Positions 11,842 to 46,690 are shown, numbered from the stretch's first letter. The stretch: DNA of 64,000 bases from Macrobrachium rosenbergii (GCF_040412425.1 NC_089782.1:46376322-46440321), one strand, 5' to 3'. A program made the numbers and translations. The notes: a model not told the origin generated them from the letters alone.

Positions 11842-13674
11842 GAGCACTCTTATGTGACTCATTTATATAAACTGGTACTGTGACCATCAGTACCAGATGT
11901 ATGTTTGCAGCCATAAATAATTTGGACTAAAATGTGATCTTGAAAACGGAAAGTACTTGTATCCCACCGAATTCTTTTATTTCACTTCTACCTCTCCTTA
12001 CAATACTGTACAGGTTAGGGCGAGTCAATTACATTTTTAAAACAAAAAATCTTTAAAGAAATCTTTTGTATCCAAATAGGCAAGAATGTTTTGGTTTTAC
12101 TGATTTTACTATCAAATAATTACAATAACGTTTCATTAGTAACAGTTACTGAATATACCGTAACTATTGATGTTACCCAAAATGAAATGAAGTCTGATTT
12201 GAGCTGGAAATCTCTAGGCAGAATTGTCTCATCAAGGGCCACAAGGAAATCCCATAATTCAAGAGCATTTCTTCATCATTATTTATGCTCGTTGCCAATT
12301 ATTACTCATGTGTATTTTCTCCCAGAAAAAATGCACGCTACAGTGCTGTTTTCGGCTAAACGACACGCAACCGTCCTTTGGACTATACATTTACGAAATT
12401 AATTCCTGGCAAAGAATGAGAATCCTTTTAACACGGAAAAGAATATGAATGTTTTATAGTTTTTTTACACTTCTCTGTTTTTTCATTGCTAGTATAATGT
12501 GTTAACTGACTTCATATTGTGGAGATTATTGTGAATACCACAAGGATGCCTGTGGCAAATTAACTTTACTAGAAACGATATATCCATCGCACAGAGGGAT
12601 CAAGATATTTAAGGTGTATGCCCAGTCACAGGGGCTACAGAGGCCATTCAGTATCTGTTTATTACCTTCTCATTCATAAGTTTTCTGATATTCTCTCAAA
12701 AATTATGACTCTCTTTTCGCATATTTATACGAAATCAATTTGTGCTATATTGACAAACTGCACTTTATGAATGAAATGATTCAAGGACAAGCTATGGCGA
12801 CTGGAATCTTTAAAGCAAAACTTTCTTCATATAGACAGATTACTGGTGACTGATAGGTATTTTTCATGTTTCTCAGCTTTTCCTTAATATACATAACGCC
12901 TCGCCTCTGTTCTTGAATAACTGCAACCTTTTTTTAATTTTTTTTTTATTGTTTTAATTACCGTTTCGGTCAGCAACCGCCCCTTCGTTCCCAAAGATAA
13001 CTAAAAAACACACCATCCTTGCAATGTCCTATACATTCATACAGTAATAAACCCTCAATCAGTGTTTAACGAATCTTCAATCGCAAAGAATGCTTCAACT
13101 GGACTGTATATATTTAAAATTCAAAGAAAGAAATGTTAATAAAAGTAAACTCTTGCCTAGAACTTGCCTGACCTAGAGATTAATCTCTGGCGCCGTCGTG
13201 TGGTCGAATCTTTGCGTTGTCTGTACAAGATATATCACCAATCTTTAATCATCAATCTACCCATACTTTGCATTCGAATCTTCCATAACTATACCGCCTC
13301 TATGTAGTGCTAGATATGCAGGTAGCTCTACCAGTCGTTTATTTTCTTCCGTGAGATTGAATACCACACAACTTTATAGAAGTTTTACGCCTGTTGTGAC
13401 TCAAATGTGAAATGATCTTTCTGTCCTGTAGTTCAACCGTTGTAACTTCAGGTGCAAGTGCTTTTTGTTGAGCAGGCTGAATTGAGTCTCTCTTCATAGG
13501 TTATTTGTTTTATGTCTTGTATTTTACTTTGTTACTTATCGGTTTTGTTCTATTATTTCTCTCTCATAGTTTATTCTTTATTTCTCAATTTCCTTTTCTG
13601 TAATGGGCTTCTTTCCCAAATAGGGGCATGGGCGTATACCCCTTTTCTTTCACAACTAGCTTGCAGCTTGGCGT

Positions 13675-13729
<55 letters not shown>

Positions 13730-14258
13730 GTTTCGAATGTTTTGCCAAAAGTGTGGATAGGGTTTACAGTGGAATGAAGCAATATGAAAACAAACTAACT
13801 GAAGTTTATGTTGTCTGGACATTTTCTGCCTCGTGTTTCAGTTACCAGTGGAAATGACTGCAACAAGAAAGGAATTATGCTTTACGACAGTGAAATCTAA
13901 ATGTCAGTTTTCACAACATTAAATTTAATTTCCTACTGTTTCTGTGTGTTGAAAAAGTCCATGCATACCACAGAAGTTTAGGAGATACTAAGAAGTGCAA
14001 AGACGTTCTCGGCATCCATAAATAGATTATGAGCGCTGTAAAAATGGACACCGGAAAATGACAATGAAAAGACAACTTATCTGTTTGAACATGCAACCCA
14101 AAACTGTAAAGAAAAATTACTCCTACGAATAGTGTGGAAACTCCTGGCCTTGACTATGAAGAAGAGATATGTGTGTACATTAAACTGTTACAGAAAGTTG
14201 TAATGAATTTAATACCTTATGCTAAGAAATTCACAATCTCATGAAAAACAGTTTGTGT
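11842..14258. other. Intergenic, with one (AAT)n tract
   Basis: AT-rich. An (AAT)n microsatellite at 13678-13729 is the only structured feature. A 52-codon minus-strand frame starting near 13497 has Gln/Pro composition like the chitin-binding protein but no verifiable splice sites. Confidence 0.5.
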
Positions 14259-14394
14259 AATAAAAATCCACAAATATATAGTCAACTATATTACTATTTA
14301 AAATACAAAAACAAAGACTTTCAGGTGTTCGAAAGTCTTTACTTTTGTATTTTAAATAGTAATATAGCTTAACATATAATTGTGGATTTTTATT
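14259..14394. mobile_element. Hairpin MITE-like element at the 3' end of the UPF0462 gene
   Basis: Near-perfect inverted repeat: the left arm starts AATAAAAATCCACAA (14259) and the right arm ends TTGTGGATTTTTATT (14394). Arms of about 60 bp share an ATTTAAAATACAAAA segment, and the inner stem AAAGACTTTC faces GAAAGTCTTT. No coding capacity. It lies about 100 bp beyond the stop codon of the UPF0462 gene. Confidence 0.85.
14388..14393 (-). terminator. Candidate poly(A) signal of the UPF0462 gene
   Basis: AATAAA on the minus strand about 100 nt after the TGA at 14491. It lies inside the terminal arm of the hairpin element at 14259-14394, so the element may supply the gene's 3' end. Confidence 0.5.
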
Positions 14395-14490
14395 AATTTT
14401 TTATATTAAAACATCATTAGTACCCACTGCCACCTACCATGGTTACTTTTAAGACCACCACCACCACCACTTTTGACCAGGTGGGGCGCC

Positions 14491-35051
<20,561 letters not shown>

Positions 35052-35153
35052 GAATATCACAGGAGACCGTGCACACAGGACGTACACTCACACACATCTG
35101 TATCACACACACAATATATATGCATACACACGCACGGACACAAACATACACAC

Positions 35154-35392
<239 letters not shown>

Positions 35393-35670
35393 GTATGTAT
35401 ATACAGGGGAGGTATTAAGTATCGATTGAATAAAGTCCAAAAGCCAGTGTCAAATCGCATGAAAATTTCTAAAAATCATGAAACTGCGCACATGAAGACG
35501 CTGTTTTCAACAAGTGTAAGAGGGCAAATCCCATGCTTGTTATCTATAATGGCCTAAATTCATGAAGCATTATTGTTGATTATCAAATAATGAAAAGGAA
35601 AAAATTGTCAAACTACTGTCAGACAAGTAAAGGACGTATCCTACCCAAACAAACAAACACACGTGTGTAT

Positions 35671-35678
<8 letters not shown>

Positions 35679-35748
<70 letters not shown>

Positions 35749-35773
35749 TATATATATATATGTGTGCGTGTGT
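35679..35773. repeat. (TA)n(TG)n microsatellite
   Basis: About 35 TA units then a short TG-rich run. Confidence 0.95.
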
Positions 35774-35893
35774 GTGCATGAAAACATGATTTTTATAATA
35801 AAAATAAATGAAATGCACTACAAAATCTCTATAACGATACACCTGAGTGCAAGGCCCTCAGCAACATAAAGATGAAACTTTAGTAAATTTTTT

Positions 35894-35901
<8 letters not shown>

Positions 35902-35971
<70 letters not shown>
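35902..35971. repeat. (GA)n microsatellite
   Basis: About 34 units. Confidence 0.97.
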
Positions 35972-35973
<2 letters not shown>

Positions 35974-37049
35974 CTACTCTAAATCCATCCAACATTGTCA
36001 GAATCACGAAGATCAATGCATTTTCTTATCAGCCGTAAATCTTATTCTCCGACCGACCCACATCCGAAGCAAGCCTTGGAATAACACAATAAATCCCGGA
36101 GTCAAGGCCTAAAGCCTCTCGTTCAAACGTAAACACGAGGAACAAATGAACGTCGAAGGTACACAACACGGTTACAATGGCACTTGGGATGAAAACAAAA
36201 TAATAAAAAGTAAACTTTTATCTCAGCATTGTAACAAACAGGTCTTATCTAAGGCAATAAATATTTCCCTCAGGCGTTCCTTCACAACCTCTCTCTCTCT
36301 CTGGTGCTTTGCCCTCCAGAAGCAAGATAAGGCTTCCTCCATGCCCTAAGAGGTGGTTCCATTACACACGTAGACATTCCTACGCACGAATCTTCAAACC
36401 GCTTGGTTCGAGGCTTCTTGTCGAGCGCTGATCCTGTTATCAGCTTACTTCATCAAACAATTTTATTGTTAATAAGACATAACCTTCGATCTTATCTTTA
36501 CCGCCATAGCTATAGCTAACTTAATATGCAGTTTATCAGTTGGCAATTACATCTCTACTTTACACTATCGGCCAACGTTACGTTAAAGGTATACTTATGT
36601 TATTTCATACCTTAGCGTGTAACATTGCACCTTGATATCTAAAGATTCTATGAAGGTAATTGTGCGTTTACTGTTGAATAGCCCCTAATATCTGTTGATA
36701 TTTGTTAAAAATCCTGGCGTTACAACTGTGTTCTACGCTTGTCCTTCAGGAAATGTCGCCAGTCTTGCCTGGGATCCTTAAATTGGTGCGAATTGTTCCC
36801 GTGACGTCGTTTCCAGACCATTTTTCATGTTTTGACGTCAAAGTGCGTTTAATCTATACCTAATGAACCTACGTTATGTGTTTCACGTTTCAGAGGCTGC
36901 CGATGTTCTGAGCATCTTTCACAATGTTTTGCTTTAATACTTGCATATAGTGTAGATACTTGTTCATTACATGAAAGTTTTTCGTCGAGTCAATGGTCGT
37001 AACTGCTTGTCTCATATTAGCGTTTGCTCATTTTGAATAATAATACAAA

Positions 37050-37053
<4 letters not shown>

Positions 37054-37123
<70 letters not shown>

Positions 37124-37264
37124 TTAAAATACCTAAGCTTACAGATGACATACTTTAATATCAAAATAAAATATGTAACCATTTTTTACTTACTGCCCTA
37201 CTCATACTTTTCAGACAATAACAAAGGTGTCTCTATCATAATAGTAATAAATAAAAAAGTAAAT

Positions 37265-37295
<31 letters not shown>

Positions 37296-37336
37296 TTAAT
37301 AAATAAATAAATACATAAATAAATAAATAAATAAAC
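37054..37336. repeat. (TA)n and (TAAA)n microsatellites
   Basis: About 31 TA units to 37116, then a separate AAAT/TTAA-type tetranucleotide tract at about 37250-37336. Confidence 0.93.
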
Positions 37337-38348
37337 AAAGAACTATCACGTTCGTTACGCCTCTGACCGTCCGATTACAGCAACACAGATTGGACGGACG
37401 ACCACCAACGAAAACAAAAGCAGTTGGCACATAAGGCCCCCTTGACCATTTGTAGGGGCACAGACAAGGCCGGCAAACAAATTCCCCCCCAAAAAATCCT
37501 TGTTCAGAAAGCCGCAGCAGACCTTAGGAATTCGGTGTGAACAGCAGCAGGAAACTAAGGCCAGTCGAGTGCGTCACGATCCTTTATATGGTCTTTACAT
37601 TCGTCTGCAAAATGTCCTGCCGAGGAGGCTTAGGGTCAAGTTAAAAACAGACCTGACTTTCGAACATGACTCGCCTTTTACTTAGCAACTTAAAAATGGC
37701 CAGAAGTGGCTTCAGTTTCGTCCTTGCTGATTACAGGTTAAATCAAATACTATTTTTCTTGATGGGGTGAGGAAACTCCTTCGTAAACTGACCTTCGTCA
37801 CCATTCTCAAAACAACGATGACGAACAAGACTCATTTATTGTCTTCTCGGCCCTCACACCAGACTCATAAGGTCCGTCGCAAGTATATAAACAGCGAAGT
37901 TTTGGATGAGGTCATGTCCAAATGGTCGGTTGGGGCCACGTTGCTAACTTTCCATGAGAAGAGTAAATCTGATTGGATTCAGTATTTACCTACATAACTA
38001 AATTTCAACACTGCGTGTCGTAGGTATAATAATTCAGCATTGCAAAAGTATTTTCCAAATGGTGGAAACCTAATGGTCGATATGGTCGATGCCGCATGCG
38101 CACTCCATACTTGCGTTAACTCCCTTTGTGTAAATATGCCTTCATTTACACACGAATGTCCTGCGCTAGCCTTTTCATTTTCATTCTTACGATGCAAATG
38201 CTCTGGTAAACGGCGGTTTGAGTGCATGAGTAAGGTATGAGATGAACAAAGACAAATACCTGAAAGTCCCCAATAATTTAAAAGGAGAAGACATTTTTGT
38301 TTTTGCTGGCATATGCACTTTCTCATCTTTGTACTGTAGGCTGTGTTT

Positions 38349-38351
<3 letters not shown>

Positions 38352-38407
<56 letters not shown>
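38352..38407. repeat. (GA)n microsatellite
   Basis: About 28 units. Confidence 0.97.
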
Positions 38408-38408
<1 letters not shown>

Positions 38409-39357
38409 AATTTAATGGTAGTGTCATCCGGTGATTTGGAAAAGACAAGAATTTAACTTAACGGTGTAAGTCTCAATAGCAGGTATTACTTTATACTGTA
38501 ATATACGTCGACTTTGCCTTCGTGCCCACTGTGTGTGGGACTGTGAGAGTCTGACTCTGACATCTCTCCAGTAACTTCTACCTTGCACCGTCGTTTAGTA
38601 ACATCTGGTCGTTAAGACGTGACTGTTTCCCTGTCCCGTGTACAAGATCTGTTTTTGATACATTCCTAAAACGAATAATTAGGTTAATTAATCATTAATC
38701 AAACTATTAAAGAATTAAAAAATGGTTAATGAGTGTTTTCACATTAGTATCCTCCAACACGAAAGGATACCTCCAAAAGTAAGCTAATGAAGTTAAACAC
38801 ATTTTCAGAGTCTAGAGTTTGGTCGACTCTGGTAGGTAGAACTGGAACGTCACCCTACCTGTCTGATATCAGGGTACCGAGGGTGGCGGTTTCAGGGAGT
38901 GGTGGCGGATTGGTAGAAGGGAGCGTCGGAGTGAATGTGAGGGAGAAGGTAGTGATGGTGGAGGAGGAGGAAGGGGAGGAGGAGGAGGGCAGTCGAAGCT
39001 GAAATGTGCAGCTCCTACGTCCGCTAGGAAAGGGGCAGTGTTGAGATCAATGTCCTTCTTGCTCTCTCATTCCTGAGACGTTGTGGGGAGGGAGATGGGT
39101 GGGAATGTTTGGGGTAGGGGGAGCACCGAACCTGCCACAGTTTAGGGATAGGTTGTGTCTCGCTCCCCCGTAAGCTTTGGTTACAAAGGATACTTGAAGG
39201 ATTCTCCGCAGGAAACCAGTTTTTGGAAGGATCGTACGAAAATCATGGACAAGAATAGAAGGATAAGGAACGTATCATCACATAGGAACGAATATAAATG
39301 GTGGAGGGAAATGGGTACGGCGAATGATGATTATTCATTTTAAGAGAAGGGTGTTGA

Positions 39358-39359
<2 letters not shown>

Positions 39360-39424
<65 letters not shown>
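39360..39424. repeat. (GA)n microsatellite
   Basis: About 32 units. Confidence 0.97.
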
Positions 39425-39427
<3 letters not shown>

Positions 39428-39579
39428 TTGTTTCTATAAAATTTTTACCTAAAATGGAATAGTGATTTACCAAAATGGTGAAATATATTCATGCTGGTTT
39501 TTTAAAAGCATTTAAGAAGTGTGTATATATTTATATAATTATATTTACATATACTGTATATACATACATACATATATAT

Positions 39580-39580
39580 A

Positions 39581-39650
<70 letters not shown>
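39580..39650. repeat. (TA)n microsatellite
   Basis: About 35 units after a TA-rich lead. Confidence 0.95.
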
Positions 39651-39653
<3 letters not shown>

Positions 39654-40298
39654 AATGTACATAAAATTTCACAGGAGGATAATTCCCTTCTGAACAACGG
39701 GGTATGAAGTCAGTCACTGCTAAAGGCTAATGCACTGCCAATTTCTTCGCGTGTCCTTGAGAATGAAACCGGTCTCAAGAGCGTGAATGACCTGATAAAT
39801 ATTATGTGGAATCTTCTGCCTTATGAGTGTGTGTGTGAGAGAGAGAAGTCGGGACAAACGGGTGTAACAGTACACGGATCCATTAATTTTTTCTTCAGTG
39901 CTAGATGTACAGTTAATTGACATCATACTTCCATTACAGTTAAATACTATATCCTTGGAAGAAGATACAGAAGATGAGGAGCAAAGGAAGTAACAAATAC
40001 AGAACAATGAGAGCTTTCGCAGATAGGTCAAAGTCGTCATTTCCTTAAGGAGGAATAAAAGCAAGCAGGCATGCATGCAGACGGTGAAGAGATGCCAAAT
40101 CATGTATTGTTTCTCATATAAATACTGTTTCTGGTACTGTAAAAGAGGCCCAGATCATGAACTCTGGCAAGGTCGCGTAGAGGACAATCTGCTTCTTAGA
40201 GCCTTGTAAATCGCGCCTTCTACTATAATCAAAGTTTGCTTTCCTCTTCTTTTCCGAGAACTTCATGAGTCATAGCATAAAGAAACAAGTGAAGAATG

Positions 40299-40659
40299 CG
40301 CCGAAGTTTCTTCTGAGCAATCGAGTTTCCTGTACAGCGTATAATCAAGGAAATCGAAAATAGATCTATTTTTCGGTGGTCTCGGTATAATGGGGTATGA
40401 GCTACGGCCCGGTAATGGCCTGTCCTATAGCGCTGCCAGACGCACGATCATGACTAACTTTAACCTTAAATAAAATAAAAAACTATACTAAGGCTATTGG
40501 GCTGCAATTTGGTATGTTTGATGATTGGAGGGTGGATGATAAACATGCCAATTTGCAGCCCTCTGGCCTCAGTATTTTTTTAAGATCTGAGGGCGGACAG
40601 AAAAAGTGCGGACAGACAGACAAAGCCATCTCAATCATTTCCTTTTACGGAAAATTAAA
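40299..40659. repeat. Dispersed multi-palindrome repeat, copy 2
   Basis: Same order of blocks as 7394-7795: GCCGAAGTTTCTTC, an AGATCTATTTTTCGGTGG segment, CGGTAATGGCCTGTCC, facing TGAGG-type and CCTCA-type arms, GTGCGGACAGACAGAC. The 151-codon plus frame at 40514-40969 starts inside this repeat and is not accepted as a gene. Confidence 0.85.
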
Positions 40660-41489
40660 ATGTCAAATTTTACCGAGACGCAGACTATCCCTCATCCATG
40701 CGCGTACACCTAGTTATCAACGTGGGAAAACTTTTACTGAAGCGCATGAAGTCAGCCCTGGAACACTGGTTAGGGAGATGACCACCAACTTCAGATATGC
40801 ATTGAGGGGAATTCCAGATCTTCTTCTTTGTGAGGATTTCGTGAGAAGAGACGCGACGTCGTCTCTATTCTTAGCTGAGAACAAGGAAATATCCTCACCT
40901 GATGCTTATCCGATTGGAACTTCTAATAAAAACCAAACGGCAAGAAGCAAAGCATTCCTGTGTAAGTGAAAAATTAACTGAGTATCCTAACAATGATTTT
41001 TTTTATTAAGATTATGTCAGCCTCGTTCTGGCACGGCCTCTTGCTGTTAGAGTAGTCTGTAAAGACAATATTGTTTACTGGAACTGTACACAAATAATCA
41101 CATAAACGAACATAAGAGACCTAACAACGCTTATATTATGCGAAGGAAATAAAGGTAACCTGAGACACTGTAGAAGTGTTCGTTGCTTCTATTTTCAGTA
41201 AATTAACACACTAAAACTTTGCCAGATAATATAACTGCAAACCAACTTGACGTTTCAAGGAATAAAAATAACATTTCATAAGCAGACAGCGAGGAAGAGG
41301 ATTCAAAATGAAAGTGCAGTCGTCGAAAATCAACTCTATAGCGGAGGTGTACATCGAGAGCACAGCAGCAAGAGGATAACACACAAAACAGAACACAAAA
41401 CTACCAAACTGAGGCTACGTGACAACATTAGAACACGGCCCATGATCTGTCACTTAGGCCTAAAGACCAAATGTTTGTAGAGGCCTAAT

Positions 41490-41603
41490 GAGAAAGGCTA
41501 TGCGATACTTTTTCAAACCGAGTAACAGGAAGTCATGTGGCCTATTGCTTTTTAAAGTCAATTATAAAGAGTAGGCTAGGCTTAAAAATGGTAATTATAG
41601 AAC

Positions 41604-41665
<62 letters not shown>

Positions 41666-41765
41666 GAAAAGGTTATGCGATACTTTTTCAGACCAAGCAA
41701 CAAGAAGTATTGCCTTTAGTAATCAAGTGTAAAGGATAGGCTTAAAAATGGTATTTAAAGTACTA

Positions 41766-41816
<51 letters not shown>
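41490..41816. repeat. Tandem duplication, each unit ending in (ATT)n
   Basis: Two units share AGGCTATGCGATACTTTTTC or AGGTTATGCGATACTTTTTC, then AGTAATCAAG-like sequence, then GGCTTAAAAATGGTA, and each runs into (ATT)n (41600-41665 and 41766-41816). The microsatellite was duplicated with its flank. Confidence 0.85.
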
Positions 41817-42321
41817 CTTAGATACTGATACTTTCATGGTTCAAGCACTGGATCCTTGTCTACGCATTATATGCATTTTGTACTTGTATATTTCCCACAG
41901 CTGAAATTAAGTATGTTATCGACAATTATCTTTATTACATACTTCGTATTCATGGAAAAACATATTGTCGCTGTTGTTTTTATTGTTGTGGTAGATAAGG
42001 CAAGCATTTTCCTGTCGCCCTATCTTTTACATCAAGTTGACTCCAAGTTGAAAGAGTGCTACAGAAGCCAACAGCAAAACTTCAAATGGAAATCCACATC
42101 TGGCAACTTCTTCGACAAGAAAGCGAACGTCAAGTTATAAACGTAGCACACACACACACACACACAGAGTAGTACTCGATCAAGAAATTGCTGATTTTAC
42201 AAGGAATACAAAAATTGTCGTCCAGTCATGTGAGTCAATGTACCGAAATGACCCACCGCTGCCTTGTTATTCAGAAGCTGAACGGAAGAAACGATATGCG
42301 CTACGTTTGTTAATGGTTTCA

Positions 42322-42324
<3 letters not shown>

Positions 42325-42390
<66 letters not shown>
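42325..42390. repeat. (GA)n microsatellite
   Basis: About 33 units. Confidence 0.97.
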
Positions 42391-42392
<2 letters not shown>

Positions 42393-42975
42393 CAGGTTCA
42401 TTGTCATATTACGGAAGGCACAGTTAGAAAGATTATTCCTGTTTGAGCGCAACAACCTTTGCAAAGAACCGCTTCTGCCTTGTGATATCAGAATGTGAGT
42501 TTTTTGTTGCGTCTTTGTTATTTTCTTCTCATCTTCTTCTTTTTTACAAATGTGCCTTCCTTTCTATGAAAGCTAGCTTGGCAATTTGACTTTTTAGCCT
42601 TCCATATATACATTTTAATAGTAAATTAATGCCTTGGTAGTAAGCAGTCTCTTTTGATTTGGCCGAGACGAGAGGTCCACACAAGGCCTATTATTCCCTT
42701 TAAAAACTTACCACATTTATAGGCCTTTTGTACAAAGGCAAGGGGCTGTGCTGGCATAAGGCCGGTTTAATCTAAGCTAATCCTTGGCATGAACACCAAA
42801 ACGAAATGATTTCTCCCAAGGGGATTTTCGCTACATACTTCTCCTAGATATCTATCCTAAGTCAACAAGATTCTGGGAAAGACTCCTTACATCACATATA
42901 ATTTTTTTTTACTGAGACATTCTGCTCCGTATATGCTTCTCCAGAGCGAGTGTGTAAGTGTAGGGCATTTTAGGC

Positions 42976-43038
<63 letters not shown>

Positions 43039-43132
43039 TAAAAAACACTCATAGTAGCATGAGCCTTGAAATAGAGAAACAAATCCACAGTTATGTATAT
43101 TTACATATACATAACTGCGGAATTGTTTCTCC

Positions 43133-43179
<47 letters not shown>

Positions 43180-43180
43180 G
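42976..43180. repeat. (AAT)n – 58-bp hairpin – (AAT)n
   Basis: (AAT)n at 42976-43038 and 43133-43180 bracket an inverted repeat at 43074-43131, with ends GAGAAACAAATCCACAG and the reverse, CCGCAGTT facing, around a TTATGTATATTTACATATAC centre. Confidence 0.87.
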
Positions 43181-43402
43181 GAGAGTAAGGCGAGCAACAC
43201 CACCCAGAACGTATTCGCAGCTCGACTACACATTTCCTACATTGGCGAGGGAATTAACGAGTTCGTTAGCTGACCGTGACCTCGCCAGCATTCAGCAAAG
43301 GACGGGTTTGGGTAGGTGTGGTACATCAGGACGTGAAGGGAGGGAAGGAAGCGTTGCAGGAAAGTAACCATTAGTGGAGATGAGGTGGTGTTGTTGATAC
43401 AC

Positions 43403-43451
<49 letters not shown>

Positions 43452-43467
43452 TAATAATAATAATAAT
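43403..43467. repeat. (AAT)n microsatellite
   Basis: About 21 units with one interruption. Confidence 0.95.
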
Positions 43468-43791
43468 CTTAGATCTGTGGAACATAATTTTATGAATATT
43501 TCAACGAAGAACGTTCTTGATGTTGGGACAAGGGAAACAAAACCAGAAACAAAATCCTGAGTGGCGTCTGAACTCGGATCCAACCCCCAACCTTTTCCCC
43601 TCAAAAAAAAAAAAAAAACTAACCATCCTTGGTCCGCAGCCCAATCCTTGAAAAAAAAAAAGACGGTTGAAATCCACCATGAACTTTACAGTACCTTGTG
43701 AACAGACATTGTTAACAGACACGAAAAGCCTTACAATCAGCTACAAATGGATAAATGGTTTTCTTATAACTTCATACGAGAATACGAGAAG

Positions 43792-43795
<4 letters not shown>

Positions 43796-43843
<48 letters not shown>
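43796..43843. repeat. (AAT)n microsatellite
   Basis: About 16 units. Confidence 0.95.
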
Positions 43844-43844
<1 letters not shown>

Positions 43845-44337
43845 TAGGAAGGGATGGAGTGACTTTACCAGTACAGACAATTCAACTGACAGACTGTAAC
43901 TGCGAACATCTTGTAATCTCATAGTTCATACTTTCAGCTCAATGACTCTAAATAATGAATACATAATGGCTGTATCATGCAAAACCCATTTATTCCCGAG
44001 TCTTCATTATATAATTCATTATGCATATATATTTTCAAGAATAATGAAATGAGTTTTGACTATTCATGGGTTGTTTATGCCACAGGTAAATAAACCCCAA
44101 ATGTGAATGGAATGTGAAGAAATTCCAATGATAATTTATCATTTCATAATAATTTATTTCATTTTCATAAAATAAATATAACCAGAAATACGAACGAACG
44201 GAATGTGAAAAAATAATATTTACACCTTCATAATAAGTTATGCTCACTTTAATAAGAGACAAAAAGAACAAACATATATCCCAATAATAACTAAAATTGA
44301 AGACGAAATGTGAAGAAAACCAACATTTCTGCATTGC

Positions 44338-44848
44338 AGTGAAACTGTATTTTGATGTTCTAAATAAGTGAAACTGTATTGTGATGTTTTAAATAAGTGA
44401 AACAGCATTTTGACGTTTTAAATAAGTGAAACTGTATTTTGACGTTTTAAATAAATGAAACTGTACTGTGATGTTTTAAATAAGGGAAACTGTATTGTGA
44501 CGTTTTAAATAAGTGAAACTGTATTGTGATGTTTTAAATAAGGGAAACTGAATTGTGACGTTTTACATAAGGGAAACTGTATTGTGACGTTTTAAATAAG
44601 TGAAACTGCATTGTGATGTTTTAAATAAGGGAAACTGCATTATGACGTTTTAAATACGTGAAACTGTATTGTGAGTTTTAAATAAGTGAAACTGTATTTT
44701 GATGTTTTACATACGTGAAATTGTATTTTGACCTTTTAAATAAGTGAAACTGTATTTTGGAAACAGTATTTTGACGTTTTAAATAAGTGAAACTGTATTC
44801 TGTTGTTTTAAATAAGTGAAACTGTATTTTGATGTTTTAAATAAGTTG
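44338..44848. repeat. 29-bp minisatellite, about 17 units
   Basis: Unit GTGAAACTGTATTGTGATGT followed by TTTAAATAA. Point variants alternate GATG/GACG and AAGTG/AAGGG; one unit is truncated near 44760. Confidence 0.95.
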
Positions 44849-46569
44849 AAAATTCAGACGGACGGGCCAAGGAAAATTTCCCTAATCAGCCTGACCTGCC
44901 AACGAGTATGAAAACTCAAGTTTCACCCTTTCAGCGGGAGTTGAAAAGTGACGAGACGAAGCTCTCTTTAACTTAATCACTCACTTTAATTAACCGCAAT
45001 TTCCATAATTGACATCTTCAATTAATGAGCACAGCGTCTCCCTGGCATTACGCGCCTAGGACCAAAGCGGCTACTAACGCTTGCCTCACTCAAGAAAGAA
45101 AATAATCGTGAACGTTATTTTGTATATATATTATATACACAATATATATGATACATACATATATGTGTATATATATAATATACATATATGTATATATATA
45201 CATATATATTTCCCATTCAGTAAAATAGAGCATAAAAATATTACTTCTTTCTACTGAACAAACATTACAGAAAACTATCCCCAACGCAAAAAAAAAAAAA
45301 AAAAGAATTCAAGAGAAAACTCACGTCCAAACAAACTATTAAATATAGTCATCGAAGTGTCAATTTCTTTCCTCCCAAACTCCTAAGAAAAAACTCCTAC
45401 TATACAGTAAAACACCCACGATATTATAAGCAACCCCTTTACTGTTATCCATTCAAGAAATCAGACTAGGCCATATAATCCAGGCCCAAGTGGCCGGAGT
45501 CGAGTCAGACACAGCCACTAGTGCGTTCCCTGGGGCGCATAAACCAGCTCTCTTGACCTCTAACGCATCCTGGAAATAAGACACACCCAGTTTCCCTGGG
45601 AACAGGTGAAATACAAATGACAGTAGGTTGGCCATTTCCTCTTTATTGATTCAAATGCTTTTCCAAGCGTGATGAGAAATGACAGCATCCTTCTGCATTT
45701 CTAAACAGTTACTTCTTTCACCTGAAGTTATTTTTCAAACCATGTTTCTGCTTTCAAAGTAAACTTATACACAAGTGATTAATGAGTATTTCCAAAATGT
45801 GACTTTGTTTTTCCAAAATGGCATTTTTTATCATATGTTTTCTACTTTCAGCGAGTTCCCAAACAGTCTTCACAAGTAGTTTGATTTCCAAACACGTGTT
45901 TGATCTACAGGAGTCATTACATAAAAAAGCAAAAAAATCTCTTAATCGAATACATTATTTACTGAACAAGTTGCACCGGTTTCAATGACCCCTGTTAAGC
46001 AGTACCGGTACAAATTTAAAATCAGACCGCATTATATATGACAGGCTGTAAAAGTTGACAGCTTCCTGTTTATCAAGAGCATCCTCTTTCAAGATCTTAC
46101 AACAGCTGTCTTTCCATGCTCCAGTCCTTGCCTATCAGCCATGCTCGCTCCTTTAGCATCCACGCTCCCTCCCGCCGTTTAGTATGCTGCATTCGTATGA
46201 TGTCAATGACCTCACAATCTTATCAAGCTTATTTATTTACTTCTTTACCAGGTGGCTCAGTTTCTTGGGTAAGATATGATGCTATTAAATCTAATCTTCG
46301 ATACTTTAATCAAATGTTTTTCTGTTCTCGTTGCAAATGAGTTGTTCTCGAAATAGTTGTGGCTGAATTTTTCAGCTGATATGGTAACTTTTTTTGGCCT
46401 CTATAAGAAACCTATAGTTATAAAAACAACAATCTTGACTGAACTTGAACATTAATAACTATTCGCAGTCTGTTTACTTTCTTAGCTTTTAAAATGATCT
46501 TCCTCGATATTTTAGCATCCAGAAAACATCAAATTACACGTCGGCTTAAGCAATGTTTGGCATCTAAAT

Positions 46570-46606
<37 letters not shown>

Positions 46607-46607
46607 C

Positions 46608-46690
<83 letters not shown>
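46570..46690. repeat. (CA)n(TA)n microsatellite
   Basis: About 13 CA units followed by about 45 TA units with an early interruption. Confidence 0.95.

Noticed and set aside
12960..13020. Minus-strand ATG followed by a short hydrophobic run, possible signal-peptide exon of the chitin-binding gene
   Set aside because: Its only donor leaves phase 1, whereas the exon at 10733 needs phase 0.
13340..13497. Minus-strand frame of about 52 codons with a Gln/Pro-rich start, possible upstream exon of the chitin-binding gene
   Set aside because: No good acceptor/donor pair with the right phase could be found.
38787..39002. Plus-strand frame ending in a Glu-rich run
   Set aside because: Encoded by a purine-rich GGA/GAG stretch; no other support.
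40514..40969. 151-codon plus-strand frame
   Set aside because: Roughly the first third lies in the dispersed palindromic repeat, and the rest has no motif or splice context that I recognise.
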